A DNA stretch of 64,000 nt, from assembly GCA_949825065.1 (NCBI GenBank), contig OX463859.1:3758217-3822216 (forward strand), read 5' to 3'. Within the stretch, counting starts at the first letter, position 1. The number at the start of each line of letters is the position of its first letter. The notes beneath the pieces were generated by a model. The model was not told the DNA's origin. It did no database searches and saw nothing but the letters and a program-made list of their open reading frames with translations. The position numbers and the translations under genes were made by a program. Shown piece after piece: positions 10,240 through 21,949 of the stretch. Origin of the DNA: Odontocerum albicorne. Its lineage: Eukaryota; Arthropoda; Insecta; Trichoptera; Odontoceridae.

Positions 10240-11145
10240 AAACACAACTAAAATAAAACTCCACATTAGAATATTTAAAATATATTACTTTGATATTCCA
10301 CTAATGACATTTATTCCAGCTACAAGTGTTTCTATCTCCTATCTCGAGTCTCTCTTTAGGCGCAATGGTCCTCCACCTGAAGCAAGTTTCATGATAGGAG
10401 GAATAAACACGTGTAGTGAGGAATAATTTAATTAGCTGAAAAACAAACTGGTTTTTTTTAAATTCAATTCATACTAAAAAAAGAATTAACAACAACTAAC
10501 TTTGGCAGTATTGAATGTGCGTTTTGCAGATACTGAAGATATTTTTACATCAATTATGAATTTGAAATGAAATATATCAAATTTAATTACTGCTGTTTCC
10601 CAATAACAATTCTACCCTTTACCTTGCGAGAGCAGATAACCATTAATTCGCTTAACGAAAGAGAAATTCGATAATTCACAAGTCAAGATCGATCCCGTTT
10701 AAGTTCCAAGACTTACAGTCGAGTAATTATCACCTTTGTCAAACCTTTTCACCTCCATCAGAGCGCCTCTTATACAGTCGCCTAGCCGTGATGAAGGAAG
10801 CTGCCGAGGATTAGGGACTCGCTGGAGTTATGGGATTCCGATGGAACTATTTCCAGGTTAAATCCTCGGAGGATATTGAGGGTGTTAATTATACCCTAAT
10901 AGGCATTGGAATGTTAATCATGAAATTCATACGTTTGGCAAAGTGAAACTGTATAATCCCTGAATTATTCTAAAGTTTTGCTGAAAACTGAAAAATGTCT
11001 TGATGATTTATTTATTTATGTAATTAACTTAATTGCAAGGGTCAAATGACCGTTTTGATACCAACGATTAAAGTTTTGGTACTAACGTTATACAATAGAA
11101 CAAAAACAGTATAAGTCGAACAACACAACAAAGCAAATTTATATA
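10240..11145. other. Unassigned DNA
   Basis: A 10740-10900 segment ('agagcgcctcttatacagtc' onward) is less A+T-rich and could be old unique sequence. No gene is recognised. A 'tttatttatttatg' run lies near 11008. Confidence 0.4.
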
Positions 11146-11149
11146 TCGG

Positions 11150-11300
11150 TATCGGTAAGCAAATGTCTATATCGGTACCAGTTCGAACAGCATTTAGTAT
11201 TGTTTGCGCTCCCCTGAAGATGAGGTGAAAGCCTTGAAACCGGTAGGGTTATACCGTCACAAAAAAGTGGAATAAACAGTGTTTGTTAAAAATAAATTAC
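11150..11300 (+). mobile_element. Foldback family D, right arm only
   Basis: 'tatcggtaccagttcgaac', 'gatgaggtgaaagccttg', 'aaaccggtagggttatacc' and 'gtggaataaacagtgtttg' follow the right arm of 5790-6225. The left arm is missing. Confidence 0.75.
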
Positions 11301-11924
11301 AAAGCAAATTTATACAACACAATCCACTCGATTCATCCCGGCAAAAACAACTTGTTCACTTAACTCCTATAAATAGTCAAAGTCATGTAAAAATCTATAC
11401 AATCCCCATATTGACCACCCAATCACTGCAGTTATGCAAGAGTTGTACAAATAATAAGTTGCAGCCACTTCACTATGTGACTAAACATTATACCGAGTGG
11501 GCCTACAAAGAATGTGTAACACAAAAATCTCAGTTAGTTCTGGCATATTTAAATACGAGTTGACAATTTGAAATATTGTTGTACAATCAGAGATTTTTAC
11601 AGTTGTTAGATTAAACATGATGAAATGATTAAATATAATTACTTTTTTTTATGAAATTTGTCAACACCTTTGCAAACTTTCGAACTCAAGTTGATAAGAG
11701 GTTTGTCTTCTAACTAAGAAAACCTCAATAACATATTTCTGGTTTATTTAAAGAGAGCCACAAAAGATATTGAATAACATCTCACTAGTGTCTCAATGAT
11801 AAAAAAGTAAAAAATATATACGGTTGTGATTGAACATTCACACCAATTCATTTATGGCTCTATATTGCTGTAAGGACCATGCTGTTGCATTTTTGACAGT
11901 ACTGTGTCTTGTTGACTACACCGT
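11301..11924. other. Unassigned DNA with one 94-codon frame
   Basis: A plus-strand frame from about 11279 to 11563 has no motif I know and starts inside the foldback arm, so it is probably chance. Confidence 0.35.
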
Positions 11925-12010
11925 GGCATTTACGAATAATAACCAGGATGGTTGGAAGATATTTCCATTTGGCAATTCATTTGCCAGTAGTATATTTTAC
12001 AATAACATAT
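11925..12010 (+). mobile_element. LINE F/SINE A 3' tail remnant
   Basis: 'gatggttggaagatatttcc' and 'atttggcaattcatttgcca' match the shared tail. The solo LTR at 12011 is inserted at its end. Confidence 0.5.
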
Positions 12011-12420
12011 TGTGGCGGTCGCTCACTCAAATACTGAGAGCATTCATACATACGGTCAATGACCGATGAAATGACCTTCGCATTCCTCGATAAATCTAAA
12101 TAGACGAGTCCGAAGTTCACACGCCGGCCATTCAACCCATAGCCGAGCGGACCGCATTCCATACTAGAGAGAGAACGCACCACGGCTGTCTCGCCAGTTC
12201 CGTATTTGAATGATACCTACATACAACAATTAATCGTTTTGCATTCACAGAAACGAGACGCAGGCATATCGCGAGCGCATTCTCGCGCACATTCTAAAAG
12301 ATATAAATACCTACGTTACTAATAAAATTGCTCTCTCTTTCCGCATTGCGATCTAACGTGTTTTATTATTTATCAACAAAACATCCTCATCATCTCTTCC
12401 CTTAAGGACTAGTTCCTAAA
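12011..12420 (+). mobile_element. Solo LTR with ATAT target duplication
   Basis: A 410-bp unit starts TGTGGCGGTCGC and ends TTCCTAAA, and is bounded on both sides by ATAT (12007-12010 and 12421-12424). It is over 85% similar by eye to 25085-25525. Inside are a TATA-like 'gatataaatacctacg', 'aataaaattg' and 'gcgatctaacgtgttttatt', in the order expected for U3, R and U5 of an LTR. No internal retroviral-type genes lie next to it, so it is a solo LTR left by recombination. A four-base target duplication is usual for Ty3/gypsy-type elements; that assignment is inference. Confidence 0.8.
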
Positions 12421-12514
12421 ATATCTTAATTAATAAAAATGTGTAGTTTTTGACTATTTCATTACCTGTTTCTAAAACCCGTTGTTTATACATACATCCA
12501 TACCGTCTTTTTGT

Positions 12515-12960
12515 ATCCCTGTTGGACTAAGCCGAGAGAGCGCCCAGGCATTCATATCACGATACACATTTTTCGCCTATTCTACATTCATACACCTCAT
12601 ATAAGTACGATTCCTCTGACTTTATATTTGTCTTTCAAAATGTCATACATTTGATTCAATAATACTGTCTTGACTCTTAATTTACCACGCGTTGTATTCA
12701 CATTTGAACTGTATATTTGTTAGTCTTTTTCCATTCATTCGTTTTATGTGTCCAAACCATCTAAGAGTGCTCTTCTTCGTCTTACTCAGCACATCAGCTT
12801 TAATTTTACATTCATCCCTAATAACTTCATTCAGTATTCTGTCATCTATTGTCACCAGCTACATTTTTTTTAAATGCATGCATTTCTACAGAATTTATTC
12901 GACTATTTTTCAAGTAAATACTTTACCTCTAAGATCAATGATCGTATTAAAATCCTGTTT
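12515..12960 (-). pseudogene. LINE family C 3' region, minus orientation
   Basis: Read on the minus strand this contains the family C tail and C-terminal coding order: the 'agagagcgcccaggc' tail element (12535), then 'ccattcattcgttttatgtg' and 'ccaaaccatctaagagtgct', which in reverse give the LRWFGH and ERMNE segments. Many stops interrupt it. Confidence 0.6.
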
Positions 12961-13597
12961 TAAACAATCATCGTAGCAAATTTTGATAATGTTTAGTTCG
13001 AATAAATATATTTAATATAAGTTTTGGTGTCCCATTGATTCTGTTTCTTATTTCTAGATGCTTTTACATAGAAAATAATGTATCACTTAATTCCGTATTC
13101 TGTAATACATTATATTATCATTGTTCATACTTTTACTTTTATCTCATATTTATTTTCTTTATACATAATGATTATCAGACATTTTTTTAAGAGTTTATGT
13201 GTCAGACATTACGTCTTCGTATTCTTTTGGCTCAATACAGCAGTAACAAGCGGTGAGGGCTACCATTTGTCAGCTGTCAGATGTCGAGACGTTTCTTGTC
13301 TTAGGCGAGTATTTTTTATTATTTGAATATGATCAATGTCAAAAATGTTTGAATATTTTTCTGGAATTCTAAAGAAATGTGTCATTATTTTTTAAATCTT
13401 CTTTTCCCCGGAGGAAGCTTGTTTCAAAGAAATAAAACTTCTTTTATTTGTAAGGGATAATATACAAAATAAAAACTTCACTGAAATATTACTGAAGTTT
13501 TGTGCACTATTTTGACTTTCGTAAGCAATGTTGTAAAATGCCTTGTTTTCTTCTTTTGTATTTTAGATATTTTTTCGTGTCCACGTCTGATGAGTTC
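12961..13597. other. Unassigned A+T-rich DNA
   Basis: T-rich; an 82-codon frame at 13078-13326 is low-complexity and hydrophobic, and I do not regard it as a gene. Confidence 0.4.
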
Positions 13598-15755
13598 TTT
13601 GATCATTCTAAAGCATCCGTTTCTGAATCTGTGGGTCTTGAACTTAGGGGGATCGCGATGATAAAAATAACTAGAAAATAGTATTTTTGCTCTTATTTCA
13701 TATCAGTTTAGGGTTATCTGTTTGATCATCCAAAAACAGTGGTCGCCAAACGGCCGCTCGCGAGCGGCATTTCGGTAGCTCGCGTAGGATATTTTATCAT
13801 ATTTATAAATTTACCTCTCAACATTTATTATTGGACTCCGAAATGAAATATTTCTCGAACTAAATTTCAATGAAATGCTTAACAAGTTGCCTTTGTAATA
13901 TGAATTTCTAAGTAAAATAGAGAAGCAGTTAGCGATGTATTACGATGGGAAATGCGCCATACACTTTGTCTCTCTCTCTCGCAGATTCACACAGTTCCAC
14001 GCGACCGTCAAAGCTTGACGTTTACAAAGTTACAATTCATTTTGTTTTTTTTTTCACCATCTCAACAAAACAATGAATAACAATAAAAAAGTTAAAACCT
14101 AAGTTTTATGTTTTATTGGAAGTCCGATGTCCTAATTTATTTTAAGTAATGTAATAACATTGTCTATGGTACGATAAAGGACGATGATAAAAATTATAAA
14201 GAAGGAATATGTATGATATAAGTAGCTCACTAGATAATGTCAATTTCCGAAAGTAGCTCACATCCTTATTGAGTTTGGCGACCACTGTTCTAAAGCATCC
14301 GTTTCCGAATCTGTAGATCTTGAACCTAGGGGGATCGCAATGATAAAAATAACTAGAAAATAGTATTTTTGATTTTATTTCATATCAGTTTAGGGTTATC
14401 TCTTTGATCATTCTAAAGCATCTGTTTCCGAATCTGTAGATCTTGAACCTAGGGGGATCGCAATGATAAAAATAACTAGAAAATAGTATTTTTGATTTTA
14501 TTTCATATCAGTTTAGGGTTATCTCTTTGATCATTCTAAAGCATCTGTTTCTGAATCTGTAGGTCTTGAACCAAGAGGGATCGCGATGATAAAAATAACT
14601 AAAAAATAGTATTTTTTATCTTATATCATATCAGTTTACGGTTATCTCTTTAATCGTTCTAAAACATCCGTTTCTGAATCTGTAGGTCTTGAATCAAGAG
14701 GGATCGCGATGATAAAAATAACTAGAAAATAGTATTTTTTATCTTATATCATATTAGTTTACGGTTATCTCTTTAATCGTTCTAAAACATCCGTTTCTGA
14801 ATCTGTAGGTCTTGAACCTAGGGCGATCGCGATGATAAAAATAACTAGAAAATATAATTTTTGATTTTATTTCATATCAGTTTAGGGTTATCTCTTTGAT
14901 CATTCTAAAGCATCTGTTTCTGAATCTGTAGGTCTTGAACCAAGAGGGATCGCGATGATAAAAATAACTAAAAAATAGTATTTTTTATCTTATATCATAT
15001 CAGTTTACGGTTATCTCTTTAATCGTTCTAAAACATCCGTTTCTGAATCTGTAGGTCTTGAATCAAGAGGGATCGCGATGATAAAAATAACTAGAAAATA
15101 GTATTTTTTATCTTATATCATATTAGTTTACGGTTATCTCTTTAATCGTTCTAAAACATCCGTTTCTGAATCTGTAGGTCTTGAACCTAGGGCGATCGCG
15201 ATGATAAAAATAACTAGAAAATAGTATTTTTGATTTTATTTCATATCAGTTTAGGGTTATCTCTTTGGTCATTCTAAAGCATCTGTTTCTGAATCTGTAG
15301 GTCTTGAACCAAGAGGGATCGCGATGATAAAAATAACTAGAAAATAGTATTTTTTATCTTATTTCATATCAGTTTATGGTTATCTCTTTAATCGTTCTAA
15401 AACATCCGTTTCAGAATCTGTAGGTCTTGAACCTAGGGGGATCACGATGATAAAAATATCTAGAAAATAGTATTTTTTATCTTATATCATATCAGTTTAC
15501 GGTTATCTCTTTAATCGTTCTAAAACATCCGTTTCTGAATCTGTAGGTATTGAACCTAAGGGGATCACGATGATAAAAATAACTAGAAAATAGTATTTTT
15601 GATCTTATTTTATATCAGTTTAGGGTTAGTTGTTTGATCATTCCAACGCATCGTTTTTGAACCTGAGGGTCGTTTATCTAAGGACTTTGCAAAGATAAAA
15701 ATAACTTATTTTAAGATAAAAATAACTTATTATCCAGAAGGATGTGTCGGAAATG
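13598..15755. repeat. 123-bp satellite with 369-bp higher-order repeat
   Basis: Monomer starts fall at 13598, 13721, then 14403, 14526, 14649, 14772, 14895, 15018, 15141, 15264, 15387, 15510 and 15633: exactly 123 bp apart apart from the hAT insertion. Two types alternate: A starts 'tttgatcattctaaagc' and B starts 'tttaatcgttctaaaac'. From 14526 the order is A-B-B-A-B-B-A-B-B-A, so the higher-order unit is 369 bp. Corresponding monomers 369 bp apart are nearly identical (14526 and 14895; 14649 and 15018). The last copy degenerates after 15633. Confidence 0.97.
13737..14287. mobile_element. hAT-type MITE inserted in the satellite
   Basis: The element starts CAGTGGTCGCCAAAC and ends with its exact reverse complement (15 bp). 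It is 551 bp with no open frame. The 8 bp after it (ttctaaag) are the satellite sequence expected at the insertion point, and the 8 bp before it (tccaaaaa) are a diverged copy. Spacing proves the insertion: 14403 minus 13721 is 682, which equals 123 plus 551 plus 8. An 8-bp duplication and CAG-type ends define hAT. Confidence 0.92.
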
Positions 15756-16092
15756 CTCACTTTCGTCTACTTGACATTCCATTTTTAAGGCTTGTAATCA
15801 AATAAAATAATATATGTAACGTAAAAGCAAACACAATATCTTGTAGAGCAGAAAATTTTCTTTAGGGATGACGTATAACTTTTACCATTTTGTTTTACTT
15901 TTGGTGCTCATTTTTAATTTGGAAAAAAAGGACAAAACTTATGTTAACACCTAATATTATAAAAGTGTTGTACAAATATAAAAAACACTTTTAAAATAGG
16001 ATTTTTTATCGGGACATAGAAATATAAATACTTGAACCAGATACTATCAAAATTAGCTCAGATGATAGTTTACAAAAGTATTTTAGTCAATT
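15756..16092. other. Unassigned DNA
   Basis: Nothing recognised. Confidence 0.35.
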
Positions 16093-16440
16093 TTGATGTA
16101 CGAGTATGGGAGGAAAACGTGGACGTGGAAATAGACCGACACAAGCTCAATAAACACTGTACAAATGCTTGCATTGAGAAGAATACAATGTATGACATTG
16201 TATAAAATAAAGTGGTAAGAAATTAATTTTAACTTAAAGTTTACGTGTTGAGTACGATAAGAGAAATCACTCTGAGATGTTGTGGATTTGAAAACGAATG
16301 GATAAAGAAATGCTAACAAGACAGATATGTAGCCCAAATTTGAGTGAAATGCGTGGAAGATGAAAACCAAATAAACTATGGTTTGAAAAAAATGTGGCGA
16401 GATGGAAAAATATATCTGTCATTTTTGTCTATTCCGACAG
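16093..16440 (+). pseudogene. LINE family C 3' coding fragment
   Basis: A decayed family C copy on the plus strand: 'gcttgcattgagaagaatac', 'caatgtatgaca', 'tcactctgagatgttgtgg', 'aacgaatggataaagaaatg', 'agcccaaatttgagtg', 'aaaccaaataaactatggtt' correspond to the LRRIYG, MYDR, LRCCGFENEW, and RPxKxWF positions. Reading frame is broken several times. Confidence 0.6.
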
Positions 16441-16659
16441 GAAAATATTGTGTTTGTATGTACTATATGTCCTTAGCAGATTTTTTGCTCACGTTATCTC
16501 GTATTATTTAGTTTAAGAAATTTATTTCATATAGTGCAAACATTTATGCTTAACATTTTAAATAAAGCAAAGTGTTTCTCGTGTATTTCACTCGATATTT
16601 TTTTATATTTGTTAAATGCAGTTTATTTACATATCAGCCGAAATCGTAGAAATTATTGT

Positions 16660-16775
16660 ATATAAATGTAGGGGAGAATATAGATGTATGTCGCGATATG
16701 AAAGTCTGGGGTTTTATCCTATCTTTGTACCCCGACAGAGAAATGGCTTGATGGTGTTTATATATATGTTTTTTT
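16660..16775 (+). mobile_element. LINE family C 3' tail
   Basis: 'gtcgcgatatgaaagtctgg', 'cctatctttgtaccccgaca' and 'gagaaatggcttgatggtgt' match the family C tail, including the usual end just after 'tgatggt'. Confidence 0.65.
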
Positions 16776-17194
16776 CTTATTAATATTTGACCCACATAAC
16801 CAATTCTTCACAACGCCATAAACTTCAATACAAAATAATAAGAAAAAATATTATAAAAACTATAACAAAAAATTTCATCACAGAAAGATCTACTACATCA
16901 AAGAAATAACTTCCTACAAACAAATAAATCATACAAAACTTTCTATGACAATTTTCAATATCAGCACAAATTTGTCATCCTCAGATTAAAAAAAATGTTA
17001 AAAAAAACTATTCCAAGGGTATAAATATAAAGCGGTGAATTAAGGTTCCTTTTCCAATTCTGAATTTCCGTTTAGAACCTCGTCACAGATATTCAATTTG
17101 ATCAATACAAATATATATATTTTTTTATGTAAGTATATTAAAAGAATTCTATGTTGTTTTATTAACAGGGATACCCAGTTATTATTGCCAGTCG
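16776..17194. other. Unassigned A+T-rich DNA
   Basis: Nothing recognised. Confidence 0.35.
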
Positions 17195-17270
17195 GTCATA
17201 TACATACACACATACTATTATGCCATTTCCCTGTAGGGGCTGGCAGAGAGAAAAAGCGCAAGGTTTTTAA
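17195..17270 (-). mobile_element. LINE family C 3' tail, minus orientation
   Basis: 'ttatgccatttccctgtagg' and 'ggcagagagaaaaagcgcaa' are the reverse of the family C tail. Confidence 0.55.
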
Positions 17271-17924
17271 TCACAATGTAATTTTCATACAGTTCCTTTT
17301 TTATATACTCCTTACCTTTCCTTCTTTCAAAATATCCTTCCTTTAGTCAATCGTTTATCAACCTCTCGGTGGTTATTCCCAGGAGGTTTGCGATGAAATA
17401 TAAGGGGGTCGCTAAAATTAACTCGTATGTAAAAAAGTTAATTTACATATTTTTTGAGAAAAACAAACAAATTTATTGAGAAAAAATATAGTCAAAGTCA
17501 TCGTTTTAAAACTTACAAGTTTTTGCAAGGGGTTTGCCAAGTCTTAATTTCTTTTTATCTTTTGGTGGGTCGCAAGGCTTAAGAGATTTAGAAATAATGC
17601 TTTAGTTTAACCACACTTTTCTTACTTGTACTTTTCTACAATTCTCACTTGTGATTGCATTGTAAATTAATTAAATCAGTTTAATAACCATGGAACCTCT
17701 CGCCATTTCAACGTCAATTAATTTAGAAATCGAAGCTATGCCGTGGTGATTTTCTTGTTTTAAGTGAGTGAATCGTTGCACACCAGCAAACTCACAGCCC
17801 ACATCGCTGTACTGGATCCGATGGCACAACGAAGTGAGACGATCGGAGTATACTGGCATGTTTTTTCCTTCTCTTTATAGGAAGAATATATGTAACCGAA
17901 GTTGTAGGTGTCTTACCTGACCTG
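17271..17924. other. Unassigned DNA
   Basis: The part around 17520-17600 ('tttgccaagtcttaatttct', 'ggtgggtcgcaaggct') has a partner at about 44215-44290, so it is a dispersed repeat of unknown type. Confidence 0.4.
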
Positions 17925-18012
17925 TGTCATTCGAGAAGAGTAGCACAGCGTGGGGTTCGAACCGTAGATATTCCACATGGAAGTATAGTACGTTACAACG
18001 CGGTCATGAACC
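17925..18012 (-). mobile_element. tRNA-like SINE head, minus orientation
   Basis: On the minus strand 'gaccgcgttgtaacgtac' (A-box-like) precedes 'acggttcgaaccccac' (B-box-like). No matching acceptor stem is visible. Confidence 0.45.
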
Positions 18013-18829
18013 TGTACTACATACTACCATACACTTAGATGTAACACTAATATTGCAAACGTACTTTTGACCAGTCTTAATGACTAATGCTTATCGAATA
18101 AAAAAAAAACTGGGGTGGAAAACAAATGTTTCACTACCGAGGGCAAGTTTTTGATGAATCCGAATTTATAACCCGTTCCTAGCGTAAGAAAAGGCTTGAA
18201 CGAATTTAATTCGCAGCCATCTATAGAGATGGTACTGAAAGAATTTGACACATGTTCACGTTTTTATTTATATAGATGCAAAAGGGAATAAAAAATATTT
18301 TCTATGGGTTACATTTTCTCCCTTTAATAAACCTATTGTGACATAATTTGAAAAATATTTCATGTCGCTGAAAAAGAAGAGAATGAGAAATGTGAAATGA
18401 AGGATGAAATTCGGAGGTGCTGATAAAAGGCCTCCCCATACGTATACTATTGCAAGACGACATTATTTATCTTTTTTTAGAATAATTCTACAAGATAAAG
18501 GAAAAAAATGTGGCGGGTGATGGATTTTGCTTTTTTATGAGAGGAAACAAGATTATTTTAGACTTATTTGTTAGCCTTCAGGCTGAATACTTTTAGAAGT
18601 AAGTTTCAGATTAAATTGCAGATGGAATTGTTACGTAAAATATAATTCTGTATCGCTCTATTTACAAATATATGGAGAAAATTTAAGCTCATCTATCGTC
18701 ATGATATTTAAAAAAAATAACTTTTATATAGCACCGTTTGGAGAACAAACTATTCTCTCGAGTGCTCTAATATGGGATTCCAACTGTCATTCAGTGGTTA
18801 AAAAATATTACGAAAAAGTAGGTTACAAC
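18013..18829. other. Unassigned DNA
   Basis: Nothing recognised. Confidence 0.35.
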
Positions 18830-19012
18830 CTTGTGAGATTATTTCCATGCGGCAATATTTTCCAATCGACCAGAAATATGTTTATTAGGCTTTTGGTGAA
18901 AACCCAACTGGAAACCTTTTTTTCCTTTAAAACTAGGTTCCAGCAGGTATCTTGCAATCTCCAGGTCGGAAGACAAGGATCTGGTTAACTAGGCCACAGA
19001 GGTCATCATCAG
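18830..19012 (-). mobile_element. SINE A, near full length, minus orientation
   Basis: Reverse of the 62238 element: the tail 'ttccatgcggcaatatt' and 'gaccagaaatatgttta', body 'aactaggttcc', then the diverged tRNA-like head ending 'actaggccacagaggtc'. Confidence 0.75.
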
Positions 19013-19129
19013 ACAGGGTATTTATCGCATTTACACATATTTAGTGGGAACATTGCCAAAATCTCATAAAGGCAAAACGAACTACAAAGACATCAATGTA
19101 GATCTCCTAATATAAGTAACGTGTTTGGC

Positions 19130-19430
19130 TTACGGTTTTGTTAAGTGTATGTGCATTTTGTAATCATAAATTTTGATTAGTTCTCCCAAAAAGTATGGTC
19201 TTCAAGTGTTTCCTAAAGCTACACACGCTACCCATATCTTGAACGCTTAGAAGCAGATCATTCCACGCTATAGCACCGGCAATGGCAAAATCCCTCTCAT
19301 AATATTCCGCCCTATACTATAAAATAGCCTTTTAAATAGAATATCGTGAGTATAAATGTTTTCTTCAATAATTTATTCGTATGGTATCTACCCCATAACG
19401 ACCCCCGTAACCAAATGGTAAGAAAATGGA
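19130..19430 (-). pseudogene. LINE family H C-terminus
   Basis: The minus strand reads ERDFAIAGAIAWNDLLLSVQ and then SVCSFRKHLKTILF. This is the typical end of CR1/L2/jockey-like polyproteins, whose C-terminal motif is a WNxLP-like core followed about 20 residues later by SFRxxLKTxLF. The frame is open over about 40 codons but upstream coding is lost. A second decayed copy is at 34365-34500. It is a 5'-truncated remnant. Confidence 0.7.
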
Positions 19431-20409
19431 TCCTTCTAAACTATCAAGAAACAAATGAACAATTGGAAAGTGTTTTTTTAATATAAATTTAAGAATTTAC
19501 TAAAGTTTTCGGCATTAACTCTGTGGAACACCATATTAGAATATTTAACAAGAAATCATTTTATTAATTCAGTAATATCTTTGTTTCACGTATTTTTACA
19601 TCCTATCCCAAGGAGCTCTTTTCAAGATAAACCATTCCGCCAGAAAAGAGTATCGGGATAGATATGTATTCATTTACCGAGTTGGAGAGCCTTTGATGAA
19701 AGTTTGGTCTTTGAACGGCGCTACATAAATTGTCCTTTTAGTATTTTTTTAACAAAGCCTCGGAAAAGAAGGTAAAACATGTTGAGTGGGGATTCATTTT
19801 ATTATTCGAGTAAAAAGTTATTTATTGTTAATTATTTTAAATCAATTAGTTAAAATCTCGTTAACTTATCTTTAACATAACAAAATATAACGTTTCATCA
19901 AACTTTATTACTTGGAAGGTTGCCATTTAAGGTTTTAGGCCAAGTATCGGTAATATCAATAACCACCGGCAGTGCAACTCTCATATGCGGTTGCAGATGA
20001 GAGGCAATGTTATCACTTGCCAATACTCGCATTTCGCAAAAAAATATTTTCAGCTTTCGTGCCAAATTGTGTTTGCTTTGTGTGCAGCATCGCCTCCAAA
20101 ACTACGAGTAAATATCTAATGCAATAAGCTGATGAGAACTTAAACTTATTGTATGCGATAAAAGTATGTATGCCAATGTTGGTTGCCAATATTATTTTCC
20201 CAAATGTTGGTTTCTGGGTAAAATGAGCATAATAAAATAAATGTGTGCTTCAAATTATTTATTTATTATTTAAATATCATTGAAATTTCATTAAAAATGT
20301 TTTATTTAATAAAAGAAATTCTATGATTTTGTTTTTGATCTTGATGAAGTTTTTGTTAAAATATGTAATTTCTTGTTTTGTAGCAGCAGGAAAAATGTTT
20401 TATTCCTGC
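19431..20409. other. Mostly unassigned; SINE-like repeat B fragment at about 19680-19760
   Basis: 'ggtctttgaacggcgctaca' followed by 'taaattgtcc' matches repeat B in the orientation seen at 29075-29150. The rest has no recognisable content. Confidence 0.4.
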
Positions 20410-20557
20410 TTTAGGAACGGTTGTTCCTTAAAGGAGAGACGATGAGGATGATTGTTGATAAATAAAAACTTGTCGAAATCGGAATATGCAAAGAGGAGTT
20501 TTAAGGTGAGGCAAAGGTCGTCTCGTGGGTTCAGTGACCGCACGTATAGTCGCTACA
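20410..20557 (-). mobile_element. Solo LTR, related family, CTGC target duplication
   Basis: On the minus strand it starts TGTAGCGACTATACG and ends 'tccttaaaggagag'-type sequence to CCTAAA, with the same 'tttatttatcaacaa', 'catcctcatcg' and 'ttaaggaac' order as the LTR at 12011. Both flanks are CTGC (20406-20409 and 20558-20561). It is only 148 bp, so it is a short or internally deleted relative. Confidence 0.7.
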
Positions 20558-20734
20558 CTGCAATTTGTTTAATTTCATTCTGAAGTAAGGATTTATTGAA
20601 TTTATTAAAAGTATTAATGTGTGAATTTTGCGGGTGTAAGTTAGTTGTCTCAGAACTGACAATAAGCTTTGTATAAAATGGATCATAAAGATTGTTTTTG
20701 TTATGCAAACATACATACTATAACTTCGTATCTT

Positions 20735-21135
20735 TGTCAGAGTAAGCACAGAAGAGAGATTTTTCATTTTATCTACATCAAAACACCTTCTCATACCACT
20801 CCTATGATTTCTCTGACTTTTACATTTCCTGCATTCCAAATATCATTCACCTAATCTTACCACACTGTTCTTGGTCTTCTACAACGCCTTCCAAACACAC
20901 TTGCACTGTATATTTGTTTTGTAATTCTTTCTTCATTCACTCGTTCTACATGGCCAAACCATCTCCGATTGCTATTTTACGTCTTACTTAATACATCAGC
21001 CTTACATTCACTTTATTCCGTTTTCTGACAGAAATTGTCATTCCGTGTATTTTATTCGGTGCACGCATTTTGACAGTATTTATTCGCTTCTTCTCATCTT
21101 TTTCCACGTCCACGTTTTACTACATCAAAGTTGGT
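20735..21135 (-). pseudogene. LINE family C 3' region, minus orientation
   Basis: Reverse order of the family C tail and coding end: 'catcaaaacaccttctcata', 'ctcctatgatttctctgact', 'cttaccacactgttcttgg', 'cattcactcgttctacatgg' and 'ccaaaccatctccgattgct'. The last gives IGDGLAM-type remnants of the RWFGHVERM motif in reverse. Stops are frequent. Confidence 0.65.
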
Positions 21136-21290
21136 ACGAAAATACTGTTGTAAACTAGCATCCACAGAAAATATTTTTTTAATAATTTTTCCAATTCGTT
21201 TAAGTGTTAGTCTGTGAGTGCGTTAGGTGTTATCTCTAGATTTACAAACGATATACTAAGGAGCCTGTAAACCGATCCAAATAAAATTAA

Positions 21291-21920
21291 CCTTTCCTTC
21301 CCTGTGTTGGGTATCTTCTACACGTTGCTTCTAATAACCATCAATATCTCTATAAATATAATAAATACAAGGTTAAGATTTTAGGTATTCCTCCGTAATA
21401 TATTTACGCATTGATTTAAAAAATAATATTAATAATAATCAGAATTTATCGACTACATCGTGGGTATTTTGTGAAGATATCGGAAACAAATTCGCATTTA
21501 AACACTGTGAGTGCCTCGACCTTGGGTTTTGACGATAGGTGAAGAGTATGCGGGAAGCGCGACACTATATTCGCATCTCACTCTTGCATACTTCACTGAA
21601 TTGCGAGGAGCTCAATTGTCTCAATCGTCGCAAGCGTAAGCCACGCCGGGAGTAAGCCACTACCGCTCCGCGCTGCAGTAGCTTTTGGGCTTGCAAATAG
21701 ATTAGACCTACGCCCGTTCCGTGAGCGTTGCCAGATGGTTTTTTAATGTTTTCAGCAAATAAATCTCAATTATTATAATTTTTAATTTCAATTATAATTA
21801 ATTAAGGGGATTATCTATGAATGTTCTTATTTTTCCGATTTAAAATCGCTAATTTTTTATCGCGTACTCACTACCCAACGCCGGAGCGCGCGTTTCAATT
21901 TTAGCACCGTAAGGGAAGGG
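21291..21920 (-). mobile_element. TTAA MITE family E, subfamily 1
   Basis: A 630-bp element flanked by TTAA on both sides (21287-21290 and 21921-21924). Left end 'cctttccttccctgtg', right end 'caccgtaagggaaggg'. It is the reverse of the copies at 27282 and 54135. No coding frame. The exact TTAA duplications and terminal inverted repeats support a piggyBac-like mover. Confidence 0.88.
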
Positions 21921-21949
21921 TTAAGCAACATTTTTTAAGTGTATAAATT

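Noticed and set aside
11279..11563. A 94-codon plus-strand frame as a host gene
   Set aside because: It begins within a foldback arm, has no known motif and no splice or start context.
17098..17346. An 82-codon plus-strand frame
   Set aside because: It overlaps a reversed LINE tail and is A+T-driven, with no motif.
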